Assembly (NCBI GenBank): GCA_964442285.1
Contig: CAYTZH010000007.1
Location: forward strand, 1 to 64,000
Direction: 5' to 3'
Source of the DNA: CAYTZH01 sp964442285
GTDB taxonomy: Bacteria; Myxococcota_A; UBA9160; JAFDET01
Length of the DNA stretch: 64,000 nt
Each line of letters begins with the position of its first letter. Position 1 is the first letter of the stretch. The position numbers and the translations under genes are program-made. Below are positions 61,511 to 64,000 of this stretch, piece after piece. Below the pieces are notes generated by a model. That model was given only the letters and a program-made list of their open reading frames with translations. It was not told the DNA's origin and searched no databases.

Positions 61511-62344
61511 GGGGGGCGGAAGGACGTCTGAGGCGGACTCCAGGACGCCCTTGCCGGTGCCCTCGAGGGGGCGCAGCGGGGCTGCGCCCGGCGGACCCGC
61601 CGCCGCGTGCTCGGGGGCCAGGCGTTCGGCCAGGGCCCGGGTGTCGGCGTCGATCGCGGCGGGCGCCAGGTTTGCGACGTCCGCGAAGGCTCCCCGGATG
61701 GCGGTGGCGACGGTCCCGGTTCCGACGTCCCCCACCTCGTCGGCGACGCTGCCCGTTGTCGCCGGGTCGAAGTCGTAGCCCAGGCTCGCGTAGACCGGGA
61801 TCAGGGGCTCGGCCACCCGGCCCGCGTCGGCGACCACCACCACCCCGCCCACGTGGGCGGCCCCGCGGACCACCCGCTGGCCGACGCCCGCCAGCTTGAC
61901 CCTGCCCCGCGCGTTCACGCTGTGGGATCCGGGGCAGTACTCGCCGGGCACCTCGCCCTCGCGCGCGTCCACGCCCAGGCGTCGCAGCGCCGTCACCAGC
62001 AGATCCGCCATCTCGCAAAACCGTTCGGTGACGCCCACCCGCAGGTCGTCCACCGGCCGGCTCCAGGCGAAGGCCAGGGTGCGCCGGTGGAACACCGCGG
62101 CGCGCCCCCCCGCGAGGCGCAGCACCGGGGCGAAGCCGGCGGCCCGGGCGGCCTCCACGGCGCGCGGGTAGCCCGGACGGGTGCGGTCGAAGACCGAGAA
62201 GGCCAGCACGTCGTCGGTGGCGTACAGGCGCAGGCACTCGGGCACCTCGCCCCGGGCCACCCGCAGCAGCAGCGCCCGGGAGACCGCGGTGTCGAAGCCG
62301 GGCCGGCCGGGGAAGGCGGTCTCGATCAGCCGGATCTCGCGCAT
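61496..62344 (-). CDS. Lipoate/biotin protein ligase-like (LplA family)
   Basis: A 282-residue protein with the biotin/lipoyl attachment fold. It opens RLIETAFPGRPGFDTAVSRAL. The substrate loop VLRLAGGRAAVFHRRTLAF corresponds to the RRxGGG-VxH motif of lipoate ligases, and GRVKLAGVGQRVVRGAAHV carries the conserved Lys. It may attach lipoate or octanoate to E2/GcvH proteins; biotin attachment (which would serve the single-chain carboxylase) cannot be ruled out. The C-terminus is longer and low-complexity. ATG at 62344. Confidence 0.78.
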   Translation of the reverse strand: MREIRLIETAFPGRPGFDTAVSRALLLRVARGEVPECLRLYATDDVLAFSVFDRTRPGYPRAVEAARAAGFAPVLRLAGGRAAVFHRRTLAFAWSRPVDDLRVGVTERFCEMADLLVTALRRLGVDAREGEVPGEYCPGSHSVNARGRVKLAGVGQRVVRGAAHVGGVVVVADAGRVAEPLIPVYASLGYDFDPATTGSVADEVGDVGTGTVATAIRGAFADVANLAPAAIDADTRALAERLAPEHAAAGPPGAAPLRPLEGTGKGVLESASDVLPPPSEAG

Positions 62345-62438
62345 GCGGGGAGCCTAGCGAGGCGTCCGACGCCGTCCCGTCGCGCGGAGCGGCGACGCCC
62401 GGGGCTGTGCGAGAATGCGCCAGCAGCGGGGAGCCGAC

Positions 62439-63449
62439 GTGGACGCGAGGCCCGTGGACCTGCAGCCCTGGATCGACCGCGTGCGCACCCTCGTGGACGC
62501 CCACCGCCTCGAGGCGCCGGGGGCCTACGCCCGCTGGCGCGCTGCCGGGCCCGGGCGCCAGCGCGACCTCGACCCGTACGGCTGCGCCGACGCCGCCAAC
62601 CTGCTCTACACCCTCGGCGACCTGCCGCGCGACCCGGGGGAGCGGGCCGGCTTCGTCGAGACGCTTCGGGCCCTGCAGGACCCGGAGACCGGCCTCTACC
62701 GCGAGGCGACGCACCACGAGATCCACACCACGGCCCACTGCCTCGGGGCGCTGCAGCTCTTCGACGCGGGTCCCCGGCACGCGCTCGCGGCCCTGGCGCC
62801 TCTGGCGGAGCCCGGCGCCCTCGAGGACTTCCTCGCCGCGCTCGACTGGCGGGACGACCCCTGGCTGGCCTCCCACCGCGGGGCCGGGGTCTACGCGGCG
62901 CGGGTGCTGGCCGGCGAGGCGAGCCGGGACTGGGAGCGCCGCTACTTCGCCTGGCTGGACGCCGAGAGCGATCCCGAGACCGGCCTCTGGCGCCGCGGGC
63001 TCGTGTCGCCCCCCTACCGCTGGGGCGAGAGCCGCTTCCCCCACCTCGCCGGCACCTTCCACTATCTCTTCAACCTGGAGCACGCCCGGCGCCCCCTGCC
63101 CCACCCCGCGGCCCTGGTGGACACCTGTCTCGCGATCGGCGCCGAGGATCCCTATCCGCTCGGTCGCCTGGTGAGCTTCGCCGAGGTGGACTGGGTCTAC
63201 TGCCTGGGGCGGGCCCTGGCCCAGAGCGGTCACCGGCGCGGGGAGGCGATGGCGGCGCTGGAGGCCTTCTGCGGCCGTTACGTGGCGTTCCTGACCGGGC
63301 TCGACCTCGAGGCCGACGACGGCGCCGCCGACCTCCACCGCCTGTTCGGGGCCGTCTGCTGCCTGGCGGAGCTGCAGCGGCTCTTGCCGGGACGTCTGGA
63401 CACCCGGCGCCCGCTGCAGCTGGTGCTCGACCGCCGGCCGTTCATTTGA
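62439..63449 (+). CDS. Unknown helical (alpha-toroid-like) protein
   Basis: About 336 residues, no signal peptide. Helical repeats with ALQDPETGLYREATHHEIHTTAHCLGALQ and SDPETGLWRRGL recall (alpha/alpha)6-barrel proteins such as terpene cyclases, glycoside hydrolases or prenyltransferases. No DxDD or DDxxD motif is seen, so no enzyme call. GTG at 62439 has GGGGAG seven bases upstream; an ATG at 62415 would add eight residues. The DUF547 lipoprotein follows on the same strand. Confidence 0.6.
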   Translation: MDARPVDLQPWIDRVRTLVDAHRLEAPGAYARWRAAGPGRQRDLDPYGCADAANLLYTLGDLPRDPGERAGFVETLRALQDPETGLYREATHHEIHTTAHCLGALQLFDAGPRHALAALAPLAEPGALEDFLAALDWRDDPWLASHRGAGVYAARVLAGEASRDWERRYFAWLDAESDPETGLWRRGLVSPPYRWGESRFPHLAGTFHYLFNLEHARRPLPHPAALVDTCLAIGAEDPYPLGRLVSFAEVDWVYCLGRALAQSGHRRGEAMAALEAFCGRYVAFLTGLDLEADDGAADLHRLFGAVCCLAELQRLLPGRLDTRRPLQLVLDRRPFI

Positions 63450-63519
63450 GCCGCGCGCCCGCTAGCGCGTCGCCGCGGACGGCGAAACCCCGTGGAGTCG
63501 GAGGACATCGGAGGCGGTG

Positions 63520-64000
63520 ATGCGCGTCCACCGCCTCGCCCTGCTGCTTCCCCTGCTGGCGGCCTGCGCCACGATCGCCCCGCCGGGTGCGCCGGCGCCG
63601 CCCGGCGAGGGCTTCTCCCACGCCGACCTCGACCGGGTCCTGAGTCGGTTCGTCGACGAGCGCGGGCGGGTGGACTACGCCGCGCTCGCCCGGGACCGCG
63701 CCGACCTCGACGCCTACGCCGCCCAGCTGGCCGCCGTCAGCCCCGACAGCGATCCCGAGCGCTTTCCCACGACCGATCACCGCCTGGCCTATTGGATCAA
63801 CGCCTACAACGCCGCCGTCCTGGTGCTCGTGCTCGACCACTACCCGGTCTCCAGCGTGCGGGACGTCCGGCCGCCCTGGCCGCTCTTCTTCGTCCCGCGC
63901 CTCGCGGGCTTCTTCGTGCTCCACCGGGTGCCCCTGGGCGGGCGACCGCTCCACCTCTACGAGCTCGAGAACCGGATCGTCCGCGGACGCTTCGACGAGC
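63520..64000 (+). CDS. DUF547-family lipoprotein, 3' end outside window
   Basis: The ATG at 63520 (GGAGG site) opens a lipoprotein signal, LALLLPLLAAC. A DUF547 domain follows: FVDERGRVDYAALARD, FPTTDHRLAYWINAYNAAVL and GGRPLHLYELENRIVRGRF. The domain is widespread in Gram-negative bacteria; function unknown. About 160 residues are visible and the frame runs open past the window edge. Seventy bases after the preceding gene on the same strand. Confidence 0.88.
   Translation, partial: MRVHRLALLLPLLAACATIAPPGAPAPPGEGFSHADLDRVLSRFVDERGRVDYAALARDRADLDAYAAQLAAVSPDSDPERFPTTDHRLAYWINAYNAAVLVLVLDHYPVSSVRDVRPPWPLFFVPRLAGFFVLHRVPLGGRPLHLYELENRIVRGRFDE

Overview
The window is very GC-rich, densely packed DNA from a Gram-negative bacterium. 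Outer-membrane and periplasmic genes support this: a PqiA/PqiB/PqiC lipid-transport set, a beta-barrel protein and several lipobox lipoproteins. The gene mix is heavy in lipid enzymes and non-haem iron oxygenases and includes a probable selenoprotein. It fits a member of the former Deltaproteobacteria (Myxococcota- or Binatota-like), probably a metagenome-assembled genome. That placement is inference. I saw no rRNA, tRNA, CRISPR array, transposase or phage gene. Three 100-N gaps are present. Two (9652-9751 and 59890-59989) are flanked by identical 55-base copies and look like unmerged contig overlaps. The third (31219-31318) has no such overlap and truly lacks sequence inside an acyl-carrier-protein domain.

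Layout. 1-6233: a Sco-type copper chaperone (5' cut), a hot-dog thioesterase, a PhyH oxygenase coupled to a small protein, a membrane protein, an exported serine hydrolase and a DUF2188 protein. 6351-9650: a PlsC acyltransferase, then a peroxiredoxin-like/SDR fusion whose redox motif contains an in-frame TGA followed by a perfect hairpin, then a beta-barrel protein. 10062-18679: a DUF4124-protease fusion, two more PhyH oxygenases (one fused to an SCP2-like domain), a DUF3127 protein, GpsA, a DASS transporter and OtsA. 18837-22337: PpdK and a Crp/Fnr regulator.

22334-37969 is the centrepiece: a four-gene minus-strand operon. It encodes an acyl-CoA dehydrogenase, a ~2,550-residue fatty-acid/polyketide megasynthase (KS-AT-KS-ACP-KR-DH), a 1,858-residue eukaryote-like single-chain acetyl-CoA carboxylase, and a Sfp-type phosphopantetheinyl transferase. 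The last three genes overlap by 4 bases each (GTGA). One transcript would therefore encode extender-unit supply (malonyl-CoA), the synthase and its ACP activator. No enoyl reductase is visible, so an unsaturated or polyene-type lipid is a reasonable guess. A CRP-type palindrome (CTGTCG-N6-CGACAG) lies in the leader.

38146-64000: an LLM-oxidoreductase remnant, thioesterase, SRPBCC and FAD proteins and an orphan anti-sigma factor. Next is an operon of TetR, Rieske oxygenase, amidohydrolase and acetoacetate-decarboxylase-like protein with a clear promoter and operator. Then come a coupled TauD dioxygenase and glutamine-amidotransferase pair, an MFS transporter, a GH13 glucosidase, a PhoD phosphatase, a glyoxalase and a P450 with a one-base frameshift. 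The window ends with the pqi operon, an SDR, a Yip1 protein, a lipoate-ligase-like protein, an unknown helical protein and the start of a DUF547 lipoprotein.
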